Positions 1 to 8,942 of a stretch of 64,000 bases of DNA are shown piece by piece. Made by a program: the position numbers and the translations under genes. The stretch's first letter is position 1; each line of letters starts with the position of its first letter. Source of the DNA: Prevotella sp. (lineage in GTDB: Bacteria; Bacteroidota; Bacteroidia; Bacteroidales; Bacteroidaceae); assembly GCA_016901395.1 (NCBI GenBank), contig JAEAMQ010000020.1:1-64000 (forward strand), written 5' to 3'. The notes below the pieces were generated by a model, which was not told the origin of the DNA, did not search any database, and worked only from the letters and a program-made list of their open reading frames with translations.

Positions 1-408
1 GAGTGCAAAGGTAGGGAATTTCCGGCAACCGGCCAAACGTTTCGGGAAAAAAGATTGAAAAAAGATGAAAGAAATGGAAGAAGGTTGATGTAAATCAAGA
101 GAAAGGGAGGGGACACATTATTATATATAAAGGAGAGGGAGAGAGACGGGGAAGGAAGGAAAAAGGGAGGGTTGGCGTAGTACGCCAACATACAGACCGA
201 ACAAAAGGGAGAGCAAGGGGAAGAGCAAGAAGAAGAAGGACGGCAAGGGAAGCAAGGAGGGGGGGGCAAGAAGGAAAGCAGGGAGGCAAGAAAGGATCAG
301 GGAAGAAGAAAAAGGGCAAGAGAGAGGGCAAGGAGGAGAGTAAGAAGGAAAGCAGAGGGGGCACTACCCACAAACCTGTTTGCCCTACTTCATAGCTCAT
401 GCCCTCTC
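1..408. other. Non-coding purine-rich tract
   Basis: No convincing gene is present. From about 95 to 362 the + strand is almost entirely A and G, with runs such as G8 at 259-266 and recurrent GGCAAG and GAAGGAAAGCAG words. A short hairpin interrupts it at 171-189 (GTTGGCGTA, one base, TACGCCAAC). The open frame on the minus strand here encodes only Leu/Pro/Ser/Phe-rich sequence, as expected from translating polypyrimidine, so I do not call it. The tract lies directly downstream of the penicillin-binding protein that ends at 409. Confidence 0.7.
171..189. terminator. Short hairpin inside purine tract
   Basis: Nine-base perfect arms (171-179 and 181-189) around a single central base. It could end the transcript of the minus-strand PBP gene, but there is no T-run and it lies about 220 bases past the stop codon. 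Confidence 0.3.
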
Positions 409-2721
409 CTACTCATATACCTCGTCTATACCAAATTCACTTACCTCGTCGTCTTCTTTTCCACAAGGATTAAAGTTTTCCGGAACATCAAATACGGATG
501 TAGAATCATACGGCAAGCTATGATCATTATAAATCTTTTTCATATAATATGCCCATATCGGAAGAGCCATTGTCGCACCCTGCCCCATTGCCATTGAATC
601 AAAATGGATATCTCGTTCCTCACCGCCTACCCATACTCCACTAACAAGCTGGGGGGTAAAACCCATAAACCATGCATCGGAATTGCGGTTAGTTGTTCCT
701 GTTTTTCCCCCTATTTCACCCCCAAGATTGAATTTGTAACGTAAGCGTCCACCCGTTCCTTCATCAATAACAGCCATAAGTTCTACAAGCATTTTATATG
801 CACTCTCAGAACTTATCACTTCATTCATGCGAGACTGGAATTGAGTAATGACGTTGCCCTCGTTGTCCTCAATCTTAGACACAAACAACGGAGCTATACG
901 TATACCATTGTTAGCAAATGCCGTATATGCACTTACCATTTCTCCAACAGATACCTCACATGGTCCAAGACACAGAGCCATAGAAGGATGGATGTCAGGA
1001 TTGTTAATTCCAAACTTATGTAATATATTAACAAACTGATTTGGGTTCAAGCGGCTCATTAGATAGGCAGATATCCAATTATTAGATTGCGCCAATCCCC
1101 ATTTTAATGTTACCATCTGTCCATAGCGGCGACGGTTTGCATTGCGAGGAGTCCACGGCTTCCCTGCTACCATATATGTACGTTGAAGATTGGGTGCCTT
1201 GTCGCAAGGCGACGCGCCATTTTCCATTGCTAAGGAATATAGGAATGGCTTAATCGTAGACCCCACCTGACGCCGGCCACCCATCACCATATCATATTGG
1301 AAGTGCTCAAAGTCTATGCCTCCCACATATGCTTTCACCTGCCCAGTATGAGCATCCATACTCATAAATCCTGCACGTAAAAAAGATTTGTAATATCGGA
1401 TGGAATCCAGTGGTGTCATGACCGTATCAATATCCCCATGATAAGTAAACACGGACATATCCGTTGGGGTACGAAATGCCTTGTCTATTTCCTCCGTCGA
1501 AGCACCAGCCTGTCGCATCATTCTATAACGCTCACTTTGACGCATTGCCTTTCCCATAATTTGTCTTACTTGTTCACGAGTAAGGTTCTCTGTGAAAGGA
1601 GCATTCGGTTTTGACTTATTTTCTTTATTGAACTCAGGTTGCAGGTACTTTGCAACATGACCATATACAGACTCCTCAGCATATTTTTGCATTCTGGAGT
1701 CTATTGTCGTATATATTCTTAATCCGTCAGTATATACATTATAGAAACTGCCATCCTTTTTTGTATTTTTCTTACACCAGCCACATAGCGGGTCCGTAGC
1801 AAAAGCTATAGAATCAATAACATACTGCCTCATGTTCCATTCCGGATAATCATCTCGACTCGGTCTGTCCATCATCATATATTGGCGAAGAAACTCTCGA
1901 AAATACACAGCCATACCGTCCTTGTGATCAGACCGATGAAATCGTAATTCAATCGGCTCATTACTATAAGACACCAATTCTGCTTGAGAGAGATATCCGG
2001 CCTTTCTCATCTGACCAAGCACCACGTCACGTCGTTCCTTGCATCGCTCCGGATAGCGTACAGGATTAAACAACGAGGGGTTTTTACACAAACCAATTAA
2101 CAAAGCAGATTCTGTTACTGTCAGATCTTTTGGCTCCTTATTAAAATAGGTATTGGCTGCAATCTTAATACCTACCGCTCCATGAAGGAAATCAAAATAG
2201 TTTAGATACAGTGCGATAATCTCTTCTTTAGTAAAATTACGCTCCAACTTTATGGCAATAATCCATTCTATGGGTTTTTGCAGCAATCGTTCTACCGTAG
2301 ACCTTGCCGGCGTAGAGAAGAGTTGCTTTGCCAACTGTTGAGTAATCGTGCTTCCTCCACCTGCACTCACCTGCCCCATCACGCCTCGTTTTACAATGGC
2401 ACGTCCAAGTGCGATGAAATCAATTCCAGAGTGTTCATAGAATCGTTCATCCTCTGTTGCAACAAGCGCATGAACAAGATGTGGGGATAACTTTGAGTAG
2501 GTTATTGGAATACGATTAGCCCTGTCTACATTGTAGGTTCCAATGATTTTACCATCAGCAGAATATACCAATGATGCTGACTTACTGATAGGATTTTGTA
2601 AATTTTCTATATCAGGAGAATATCCGATGATGCCAAACCAGATGAGAAAAAAAAGAAGTGTCACTATTCCCACAATTGAGATAAGCGACATCCACAGAAA
2701 CTTTATGAATGTTCTTCTCAT
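409..2721 (-). CDS. Class A penicillin-binding protein (PBP1A-like)
   Basis: Bifunctional peptidoglycan synthase anchored in the inner membrane. The N-terminus has a short basic stretch and one membrane segment (about residues 10-30). A GT51 transglycosylase domain follows, with the ATEDERFYEHSG motif carrying the catalytic Glu, and GGGSTITQQLAKQLF. The C-terminal transpeptidase has S488-T-I-K491, an SNN motif and KTGTT. Length is 770 aa, usual for the family. I start at 2721 (MRRTFIKF) rather than 19 codons upstream because a TAnnTTTG promoter box (2745-2752) lies between the two candidate starts. A second class A PBP is encoded at 20269-22806. The neighbour pyrB is divergent. Confidence 0.93.
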   Translation of the reverse strand: MRRTFIKFLWMSLISIVGIVTLLFFLIWFGIIGYSPDIENLQNPISKSASLVYSADGKIIGTYNVDRANRIPITYSKLSPHLVHALVATEDERFYEHSGIDFIALGRAIVKRGVMGQVSAGGGSTITQQLAKQLFSTPARSTVERLLQKPIEWIIAIKLERNFTKEEIIALYLNYFDFLHGAVGIKIAANTYFNKEPKDLTVTESALLIGLCKNPSLFNPVRYPERCKERRDVVLGQMRKAGYLSQAELVSYSNEPIELRFHRSDHKDGMAVYFREFLRQYMMMDRPSRDDYPEWNMRQYVIDSIAFATDPLCGWCKKNTKKDGSFYNVYTDGLRIYTTIDSRMQKYAEESVYGHVAKYLQPEFNKENKSKPNAPFTENLTREQVRQIMGKAMRQSERYRMMRQAGASTEEIDKAFRTPTDMSVFTYHGDIDTVMTPLDSIRYYKSFLRAGFMSMDAHTGQVKAYVGGIDFEHFQYDMVMGGRRQVGSTIKPFLYSLAMENGASPCDKAPNLQRTYMVAGKPWTPRNANRRRYGQMVTLKWGLAQSNNWISAYLMSRLNPNQFVNILHKFGINNPDIHPSMALCLGPCEVSVGEMVSAYTAFANNGIRIAPLFVSKIEDNEGNVITQFQSRMNEVISSESAYKMLVELMAVIDEGTGGRLRYKFNLGGEIGGKTGTTNRNSDAWFMGFTPQLVSGVWVGGEERDIHFDSMAMGQGATMALPIWAYYMKKIYNDHSLPYDSTSVFDVPENFNPCGKEDDEVSEFGIDEVYE

Positions 2722-2744
2722 TATAAATTTAATTCTTATTTCTG

Positions 2745-2752
2745 CAAAAATA
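2745..2752 (-). promoter_or_regulatory. Bacteroidota -7 box for the PBP gene
   Basis: Minus-strand TATTTTTG matches TAnnTTTG and lies 23 bases before the chosen ATG. No good -33 TTTG is seen at the usual spacing. It decides the start codon of the gene downstream. Confidence 0.55.
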
Positions 2753-2837
2753 CAATTTTTCTTTTGAAATGTCATCAATTAATAGAAAATAATCAGTAAC
2801 TTAGCACTCGATTTCACAACTCTCAATCAAAATATAA

Positions 2838-3794
2838 ATGGAAAAACATAATTTTGTGACAATTGCCGACCTATCAAAACAGAAGATAGAATATCTTCTT
2901 GAAATGGCGCAAGAGTTCGAAAAATATCCCAACCGGGCTATCCTTAAAGGGAAAGTAGTTGCTACCCTCTTCTTTGAGCCCTCCACTCGAACACAACTTA
3001 GTTTTCAGACAGCAGCCAATCGGCTTGGGGCACGTGTCATAGGTTTTTCTGATGCCAAAACGTCAAGCACCACAAAAGGCGAAACCCTCAAAGATACCAT
3101 ATTAATGGTAAGCAATTATGCCGACATCATCGCCATGAGGCATTACATAGAAGGTGCAGCACAATATGCCAGTGAAGTAGCTCCAATCCCAATCATCAAT
3201 GCCGGCGACGGTGCCCACATGCATCCCTCCCAATGTCTACTCGACCTTTATTCCATTTATAAGACACAGGGAACCTTAGAGAACCTGAATATTTACCTTG
3301 TTGGCGACCTGAAATATGGGCGTACCGTCCACTCCCTCATTACCGCCATGCGGCATTACAATCCCACATTCCACTTTATCGCCCCAGAAGAACTGTCGAT
3401 GCCCCAGGAATACAAACTCTATTGTGAAAAGCACGGGATAAAATACTACGAACACACTTCATTCAACGAACAGGAAATTGCAGACGCAGATATTCTCTAT
3501 ATGACGCGCGTACAGAAGGAGCGCTTCTCCGATCTCATGGAATACGAACGGGTGAAGAACGTTTATATCCTCAAGAACGACATGCTTAGAAATGCCAAGC
3601 CCAACATGAAAATTCTGCACCCGCTGCCCCGTGTCAACGAGATAGCCTACGACGTGGATAACAATCCACACGCCTATTATATCCAGCAGGCCAAAAACGG
3701 ACTCTACGCCCGCGAAGCCATTTTCTGTCATTGCCTTGGCATCACGTTGGAAGATATCAAAAACGACAAGACCATCATCGAATCAGCATTCTAA
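2838..3794 (+). CDS. pyrB: Aspartate carbamoyltransferase catalytic chain
   Basis: Catalyses carbamoyl phosphate plus aspartate to carbamoyl aspartate, the committed step of pyrimidine synthesis, in the cytoplasm. The carbamoyl-phosphate site S49-T-R-T52 follows FFEP. The substrate-binding [11 protein letters not shown] and H261-P-L-P-R265 motifs are both present. Length 318 aa is typical. The regulatory chain pyrI follows 22 bases downstream, so the holoenzyme should be the allosteric B/I type. Another pyrimidine gene, pyrF, lies at 14715 in a different operon. A weak promoter-like TAACTTAG lies at 2797-2804. Confidence 0.97.
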   Translation: MEKHNFVTIADLSKQKIEYLLEMAQEFEKYPNRAILKGKVVATLFFEPSTRTQLSFQTAANRLGARVIGFSDAKTSSTTKGETLKDTILMVSNYADIIAMRHYIEGAAQYASEVAPIPIINAGDGAHMHPSQCLLDLYSIYKTQGTLENLNIYLVGDLKYGRTVHSLITAMRHYNPTFHFIAPEELSMPQEYKLYCEKHGIKYYEHTSFNEQEIADADILYMTRVQKERFSDLMEYERVKNVYILKNDMLRNAKPNMKILHPLPRVNEIAYDVDNNPHAYYIQQAKNGLYAREAIFCHCLGITLEDIKNDKTIIESAF

Positions 3795-3816
3795 AACCCC
3801 TTGATATAAACAAACT

Positions 3817-4272
3817 ATGGGAAAGAAAGAACTACAAGTAGCAGCCATTGAGAATGGCACTGTCATCGACCATATCCCTGCAGACAAGACTTATCAGGTG
3901 GTACGCCTGCTCAATCTTCACGACCTCGACGTGCAAGTTACCATTGGCTACAACCTGCCATCCAGCAAAATCGGAAAGAAAGGCATTATCAAAATCAGCA
4001 ACAAATTCTTTACCGACGAGGAAGTCAGCAAGCTCTCCGTCGTAGCTCCTAAGATCATTCTAAACACCATCAGGAACTATGAGGTTGTAGAGAAGAAGAC
4101 CGTGGAGACTCCAGACGAACTTCATGGCATCGTAAAATGCAACAATCCCAAATGCATCACCAATAACGAGCCTATGCAGACCTATTTCACAATTGTCGAC
4201 AAAGAAAAAGGAATCTTAAAATGTCATTATTGCGACATGGAACAAGATATTAATAAGGTAGAGCTTGTATAA
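3817..4272 (+). CDS. pyrI: Aspartate carbamoyltransferase regulatory chain
   Basis: Nucleotide-binding regulatory subunit that pairs with PyrB. The N-terminal part carries the allosteric domain (VAAIENGTVIDHIPA). The C-terminal part has the structural zinc site with four cysteines, C108, C113, C136 and C139, in the family's C-x4-C ... C-x2-C pattern, which holds the contact to the catalytic chain. Length 151 aa is as expected. It follows pyrB by 22 bases and is surely cotranscribed. A spacer of about 130 bases with a new promoter separates it from glyA. Confidence 0.96.
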   Translation: MGKKELQVAAIENGTVIDHIPADKTYQVVRLLNLHDLDVQVTIGYNLPSSKIGKKGIIKISNKFFTDEEVSKLSVVAPKIILNTIRNYEVVEKKTVETPDELHGIVKCNNPKCITNNEPMQTYFTIVDKEKGILKCHYCDMEQDINKVELV

Positions 4273-4348
4273 GCGATAAAATCTTTAATATTATCGTAAT
4301 ATTCCGCAAAAAGGTTACAATGTGTTCGTAATTCAAGGAATTTTTGCT

Positions 4349-4356
4349 TAATTTTG
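4349..4356 (+). promoter_or_regulatory. -7 box for glyA
   Basis: TAATTTTG matches TAnnTTTG and lies 48 bases before the glyA ATG. The leader contains AAGGAG at 4367-4372. Confidence 0.55.
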
Positions 4357-4404
4357 CATCGTATTTAAGGAGAAAAACTTAATATCATTAATAAAATCTA
4401 CACA

Positions 4405-5685
4405 ATGGAAAGAGATCAGGAGATTTTCAATCTTATCGAACAGGAGCATCAACGCCAATTGAGAGGCATGGAGCTTATCGCATCAGAAAACTTCGTCAGC
4501 GATGAGGTGATGAAAGCAATGGGCAGTTACCTAACTAACAAGTATGCAGAAGGACTTCCCGGAAAACGTTATTACGGAGGTTGTCAAATTGTAGACCAAG
4601 TTGAGACTCTTGCCATTGAGCGTGTTAAGAAAGTGTTTGGCGCAGAATATGCTAATGTACAGCCTCACTCTGGAGCCCAGGCTAATCAGGCCGTATTGTT
4701 GGCTGTTCTGAAGCCCGGCGACACATTCATGGGCCTTGACCTCGATCAGGGCGGTCACCTTTCCCATGGTAGCGAGGTGAACACATCCGGAATACTCTAC
4801 AACCACATTGGCTACACCCTTAACCGAGAGACTGGTCGTGTAGACTATGATGAGATGGAGCGACTGGCTCTGGAGCATAAGCCCAAACTGATTATTGGTG
4901 GTGGTTCTGCCTACAGCCGCGAGTGGGACTACGAGCGCATGCGCAAGATTGCTGATGCCGTAGGTGCCCTGCTGATGATTGACATGGCCCACCCCGCCGG
5001 TCTTATCGCTGCCGGCCTGCTCAAAAACCCCGTGAAATATGCTCACATTGTGACTACCACCACTCATAAAACCTTGCGTGGTCCCCGTGGTGGTGTGATT
5101 CTCGTAGGTAAAGATTTTGAGAACCCTTGGGGCTTGACCACCAAGAAAGGCGAAGTAAAGAAGATGAGCACGCTGCTCAACTCTGCTGTATTCCCTGGTA
5201 ACCAAGGCGGTCCATTGGAGCATGTCATTGCTGCCAAGGCCGTAGGATTTGGTGAAAATCTCCTTCCATCATGGAAAGAATATGCTCAACAGGTGAAAAC
5301 CAATGCAGCAGTTCTGGCTCAGGACCTTGTCGACCGTGGCTTCAGTATCGTGAGCGGCGGAACCGACAACCATTCGATGTTGCTCGACCTGCGCCAGAAA
5401 TATCCTGACCTCACCGGTAAAGTAGCTGAAATCGCATTGGTGGCAGCCGACCTTACCGTAAACAAAAACAAAGTGCCCTACGACGAGCGCAGCGCATTCC
5501 AGACATCAGGTATCCGCCTCGGTACAGCTGCCATGACAACTCGCGGTGCCAAGGAAGATATGATGCATCTTGTTGCCGATCTCATCGACGAGGTATTGAA
5601 AGATCCAGAAAACGACCAAGTCATCAAGCGCGTTCGTGAGAAAGTGAATGCTACAATGAAAGATTATCCTCTCTTTGCTTACTAA
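4405..5685 (+). CDS. glyA: Serine hydroxymethyltransferase
   Basis: PLP enzyme that interconverts serine and glycine and charges tetrahydrofolate with a one-carbon unit. The N-terminal half carries IASENFVS and the [14 protein letters not shown] substrate-site motif. The PLP lysine is K222 in [14 protein letters not shown]. Length 426 aa matches bacterial GlyA. It is a single-gene unit with its own promoter upstream and a strong hairpin downstream at 5721-5765. Confidence 0.97.
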   Translation: MERDQEIFNLIEQEHQRQLRGMELIASENFVSDEVMKAMGSYLTNKYAEGLPGKRYYGGCQIVDQVETLAIERVKKVFGAEYANVQPHSGAQANQAVLLAVLKPGDTFMGLDLDQGGHLSHGSEVNTSGILYNHIGYTLNRETGRVDYDEMERLALEHKPKLIIGGGSAYSREWDYERMRKIADAVGALLMIDMAHPAGLIAAGLLKNPVKYAHIVTTTTHKTLRGPRGGVILVGKDFENPWGLTTKKGEVKKMSTLLNSAVFPGNQGGPLEHVIAAKAVGFGENLLPSWKEYAQQVKTNAAVLAQDLVDRGFSIVSGGTDNHSMLLDLRQKYPDLTGKVAEIALVAADLTVNKNKVPYDERSAFQTSGIRLGTAAMTTRGAKEDMMHLVADLIDEVLKDPENDQVIKRVREKVNATMKDYPLFAY

Positions 5686-5720
5686 GCCAAGGAGATAAGA
5701 TACTCACACCTTCAAAGGAT

Positions 5721-5765
5721 GATAGGGACGTTAAATCCGGAATATTTCCAGATTACGTCCCTATC
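5721..5765 (+). terminator. Terminator after glyA
   Basis: Arms GATAGGGACGT (5721-5731) and ACGTCCCTATC (5755-5765) pair perfectly. The interior can extend the stem. TTAGTTTTCG follows. Confidence 0.75.
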
Positions 5766-5968
5766 TTAGTTTTCGTTCAACAATTCTTCCCCACCAAAAA
5801 GGCCTTCAACCTCAACATAGAATATGAATGAAACGAATGGAAACTACAAAAATAAATATTGAAAACTCTGACTATCCCGGAATACTAAAGGTGCTATGAC
5901 TTTTTAATATTAATCAGAATTACCGATACTTAAGACTTTTCAGAATCATACCAAATAATAGTTAAGTT

Positions 5969-6526
5969 TTGAAAATACGGTTAGTAATCTTCATTCTGCT
6001 TCTGCTTTTCTCATCAGCAGCGCATGCCCAGACTCCTATAGCCAATCGTATCAAGAGCCTCATCAAGGCTTTACCGATTGGTTCGAAGGTTGTTGCCAAA
6101 TACACCGACACCCATCGTCACTGCCTCTATTATATAAGCGAGCACCGACTCTATTGCTACGACGTACTCACCGGACAGCGCAAGAACGTCAATTTCTCTA
6201 CCTCCAACTACACTCATATCCTGTCAACCTGGCTCAGTCCAGATGGCAATTTCTTCTTTGTAGCAGTCGATAAAGGCAGTCTTTCGCCATCATACATAGA
6301 AAGTGGACAAGAACTTTGGCGTTTCGATTCACGCACTAAGCGTTCTTACAAAGTTGGTCAAGGCTATTTTATTGAACATCGCAAGAAGTGCATCATAATC
6401 AAACAAGCTTCGCGTTGCTTCAACCCAACAGCACCACGAGACAAGAAAAGATGGATGGGACAGAATCATTACTACGACCTCTATGGCAAAGTGATCTACG
6501 CAAAGGAGGAATTTGAAATCAAATAA
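5969..6526 (+). CDS. Secreted protein of unknown function
   Basis: 185 aa with a clear signal peptide (hydrophobic residues 4-17, then SSAAHAQ with likely cleavage after AHA), so exported to the periplasm or surface. The TTG start at 5969 is forced: an in-frame TAA lies two codons upstream and the signal peptide begins at once. The mature part has WD40/TolB-like beta-strand phrases such as TWLSPDGNFFFVAVDKG and ELWRFDSRTKRSYKVG, but I do not recognise a named family. A possible degraded relative of its C-terminal half follows at 6614-6856. No promoter consensus is seen. Confidence 0.7.
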   Translation: MKIRLVIFILLLLFSSAAHAQTPIANRIKSLIKALPIGSKVVAKYTDTHRHCLYYISEHRLYCYDVLTGQRKNVNFSTSNYTHILSTWLSPDGNFFFVAVDKGSLSPSYIESGQELWRFDSRTKRSYKVGQGYFIEHRKKCIIIKQASRCFNPTAPRDKKRWMGQNHYYDLYGKVIYAKEEFEIK

Positions 6527-6837
6527 AGCATATCTTTATATCTATATTGCGCATATTCCCCATAGCACAACTATATTCTTTTATCATTCAACAAATGACT
6601 GAGCGATAAAAGATTGCTTAGCATTATTTCAAGTCATTGTGTACCTCAAAACCTGTGTTACAGAGTCATAGGCCAAGCGACAGACATGGCATCCTACAAG
6701 TCAAAACAAGACAGCATTCCGGAAGACTTTTTCTACATACAGAAGAAACAGAAATGTATCATCGCACAGAACTTGCTCAACGTCCACACCCGAGAAACTC
6801 ACACATGTCACCGTCTTTCAGATTTTGATGGAACAGT
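6527..6837. other. Spacer holding a possible gene remnant
   Basis: Apart from the candidate remnant at 6614-6856, I see no gene, repeat or strong hairpin here. The remnant runs convergently into the end of the minus-strand gene at 6838. Confidence 0.5.
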
Positions 6838-6856
6838 CTATTTCACCGTGATATGA
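6614..6856 (+). pseudogene. Possible remnant paralogue of the 5969-6526 gene
   Basis: An open frame of about 80 codons from a TTG. Its phrase DFFYIQKKQKCIIAQ resembles GYFIEHRKKCIIIKQ in the gene just upstream, and its tail DFDGTVYF resembles YDLYGKVIY near that protein's C-terminus. It lacks a signal peptide and an N-terminal half, and its end overlaps the convergent gene at 6838 by 19 bases. I read it as the decayed 3' half of a tandem duplicate. A short real protein or pure chance cannot be excluded by eye. Confidence 0.33.
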
Positions 6857-7680
6857 AAACAGCCCTGTTTCACTTCATACTTTACATGACAACGACCAGA
6901 CTCTCGCATGTCCCGCAACACCTCTGCAAGGATATACTTGAGCGTATCGTTACGTACCTGACGACGTTTTTCCCCAGGAGCCTCTACCGTTTGGTAGCGG
7001 TTATAACACACATCAAACGTCGTACCATAAAGATGACAACTGTTTTGAGTAGCGTTACCATTGTGACTTCTCAATTTTGCCACATCATCTTTTGTACGCA
7101 TGACACTCGTCACAATCAGTTTGTGTAAGGGTACTCCTTTTATCTGCAAACTGTCAAAAAAGCTGCACCCTATATCCTGTAAGAGAATAGAAGCCCGCGG
7201 TACCAGATAAGGGATACTGTTGTGGAGTTTGTCTATATGAAAATAAGGGTTACTGCCCACGTAGACCAACTCAGCCTTTCGTCTTTCTGCCTCATTACGA
7301 TTTTGCACCGGACTTACCCCCCATTTCTCAGCCGACAGATACTGCACATCCTGCTGATCATCAAATGTCTTTTGATAGCCCGGAACGCTGTATATTCTGT
7401 TTTTTACCAAAGAGCCATCCCCATGAAAAAAACGTGACTGAACAGAAGGACTTTTCATTTTGCCAACAACAATAGGTTCAGGCATATCTTTCAAAGCCTT
7501 TTTTCCCACCAAGTTCTGTTCATTCGAAACAACACTTGTCGCCGTGGTATCCGAATAAGGAGTGTCTATCTTTGTCCTGTCTTTGGCAACAGACGGGAAA
7601 AGCACTCTGGTTAGCCCCAACACCAAAGTTACTATTAAAAACCATTCAAGATATTTCTTTTTTGTTATTGCTATTTTCAT
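6838..7680 (-). CDS. DUF5715-like protein with M15 peptidase signature
   Basis: 280 aa. The N-terminus MKIAITKKKYLEW is followed by one membrane segment (about residues 13-28), so it is probably anchored with the bulk in the periplasm. The C-terminal domain has SxHxxGxxxD (SCHLYGTTFDVCYNRY) and a late CFHITV. This matches the zinc-binding layout of M15-type D-Ala-D-Ala peptidases, preceded by VTSVMRT like their VTSGYRT. I infer a cell-wall peptidase or a derived fold. The Bacteroidota family is, as I recall, DUF5715. The start at 7680 is preferred because a full promoter (TTTG, 19 bases, TATTTTTG) lies immediately upstream. Confidence 0.72.
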   Translation of the reverse strand: MKIAITKKKYLEWFLIVTLVLGLTRVLFPSVAKDRTKIDTPYSDTTATSVVSNEQNLVGKKALKDMPEPIVVGKMKSPSVQSRFFHGDGSLVKNRIYSVPGYQKTFDDQQDVQYLSAEKWGVSPVQNRNEAERRKAELVYVGSNPYFHIDKLHNSIPYLVPRASILLQDIGCSFFDSLQIKGVPLHKLIVTSVMRTKDDVAKLRSHNGNATQNSCHLYGTTFDVCYNRYQTVEAPGEKRRQVRNDTLKYILAEVLRDMRESGRCHVKYEVKQGCFHITVK

Positions 7681-7688
7681 TTCATCTG

Positions 7689-7719
7689 CAAAAATACCAC
7701 AAAACAAAATAATCACAAA
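7689..7719 (-). promoter_or_regulatory. Promoter of the DUF5715-like gene
   Basis: Minus strand: TTTG (7716-7719), a 19-base spacer, then TATTTTTG (7689-7696). The box ends only 8 bases before the ATG at 7680, so the mRNA leader should be just a few bases long. Confidence 0.65.
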
Positions 7720-7794
7720 ATAATTGCCTCATGAAATACAGAAGCACATTAATATATTTTTGAAAAATTTGTTCTTTGTCTCATGATATTTTTG

Positions 7795-7802
7795 TAATTT
7801 TG
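7795..7802 (+). promoter_or_regulatory. -7 box for phoH operon
   Basis: TAATTTTG matches TAnnTTTG and lies 35 bases before the TTG start at 7838. Candidate -33 TTTG words lie at 7768 and 7775 but neither has ideal spacing. Confidence 0.5.
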
Positions 7803-7837
7803 CACCATTAGTAATGATGTAACTGTAAATTACAACT

Positions 7838-8863
7838 TTGATAGAGAAGCATATCATTTTGGAGGACATCGACCCCGTGGTATTCTATGGGGTGAACAAC
7901 AGTCATCTGCAGATGCTCAAGTCTCTCTTTCCCCAGTGCCGCATCATGGCACGCGACAACGTCATCAGGGTTTTATGTGACGAAGAGGAAATGGCGAAGA
8001 TAGAAGAGAGCATCGAAAACATGCGCCTGCATGTGCTTAAATACAACTCCATTTCCGACGAAGACATCCTCGACATCATCAAAGGTCACCAGACCAAGGC
8101 CGACGCTGTGAAGGATGTCATTGTCTATAACATTTCGGGCCGCCCCATCAAGAGCCGTTCTGCCAACCAGCAGAAACTCGTGGACGCGTTCGACAAGAGT
8201 GACATGATTTTTGCCGTGGGGCCCGCCGGCACCGGCAAAACCTACTTAAGCATCGCCCTTGCCGTGAAAGCCCTGAAAGAAAAGAGTGCCAAAAAAATCA
8301 TTCTTAGCCGTCCGGCAGTAGAGGCTGGCGAAAAGCTCGGATTCCTTCCGGGTGACATGAAGGACAAGATCGACCCCTATCTGCAGCCGCTCTACGATGC
8401 CCTGGAGGATATGATTCCGGCCGCAAGGCTGCAGGATATGATGGACAAGCACATCATACAGATTGCTCCCCTCGCCTTCATGCGTGGCCGCACACTGAGC
8501 GATGCCATTGTCATCCTCGACGAAGCACAGAACACTACACCCGCCCAAATACGCATGTTTCTCACCCGTATGGGCTGGAACTCCAAGATGATCATCACCG
8601 GAGACATGACGCAGATAGACCTCCCACGTGACCAGAAAAGCGGACTGAAGGAGGCTTTGGAAATTCTTTCCAACATTCCCGACATCGCCGTGGTAGACCT
8701 GAACCAGAAGGACATCGTGAGACATAAGCTCGTGACCAACATCGTCAACGCCTACGAAGCCTATGACAAACAGCGTGCCGAGAGCCGCGCAGAAGGGCGG
8801 CGACGCATGAGTCGGGAGGAACACATGACCATTGTCGACACCGGCATCACCACAGAAAACTGA
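7838..8863 (+). CDS. phoH: PhoH-family ATPase
   Basis: Cytoplasmic RNA-associated ATPase of the PhoH/YbeZ family, 341 aa. Walker A is GPAGTGKT (128-135, K134) and Walker B is VILDEAQNT. The later TGDMTQIDLPR motif is typical of the family. The N-terminal KH-like region begins IEKHIILEDIDPVVFYG, conserved in Bacteroidota PhoH, which supports the TTG start at 7838; an in-frame TAA lies just upstream and the next Met is about 26 residues in. It heads a run of + genes continuing with purC, 79 bases downstream. The exact role, probably ribosome or RNA maintenance, is inferred from the family. Confidence 0.93.
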   Translation: MIEKHIILEDIDPVVFYGVNNSHLQMLKSLFPQCRIMARDNVIRVLCDEEEMAKIEESIENMRLHVLKYNSISDEDILDIIKGHQTKADAVKDVIVYNISGRPIKSRSANQQKLVDAFDKSDMIFAVGPAGTGKTYLSIALAVKALKEKSAKKIILSRPAVEAGEKLGFLPGDMKDKIDPYLQPLYDALEDMIPAARLQDMMDKHIIQIAPLAFMRGRTLSDAIVILDEAQNTTPAQIRMFLTRMGWNSKMIITGDMTQIDLPRDQKSGLKEALEILSNIPDIAVVDLNQKDIVRHKLVTNIVNAYEAYDKQRAESRAEGRRRMSREEHMTIVDTGITTEN

Positions 8864-8942
8864 AAAGTAGAACCATTTAATAAATAGGAGCCCCGCAAAA
8901 CAAAGTGCATACCTCATCGGGCAGGCATCGGGGGAAGTTTTT

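Noticed and set aside
95-400. Minus-strand open frame encoding a Leu/Pro/Ser-rich peptide
   Set aside because: It is the translation of the polypyrimidine strand, with no family features, and its start has no promoter or ribosome site.
2801-2809. TTAGCACTC, the left half of a CIRCE heat-shock operator
   Set aside because: The matching GAGTGCTAA nine bases further on is absent, and the next gene is pyrB, not a chaperone.
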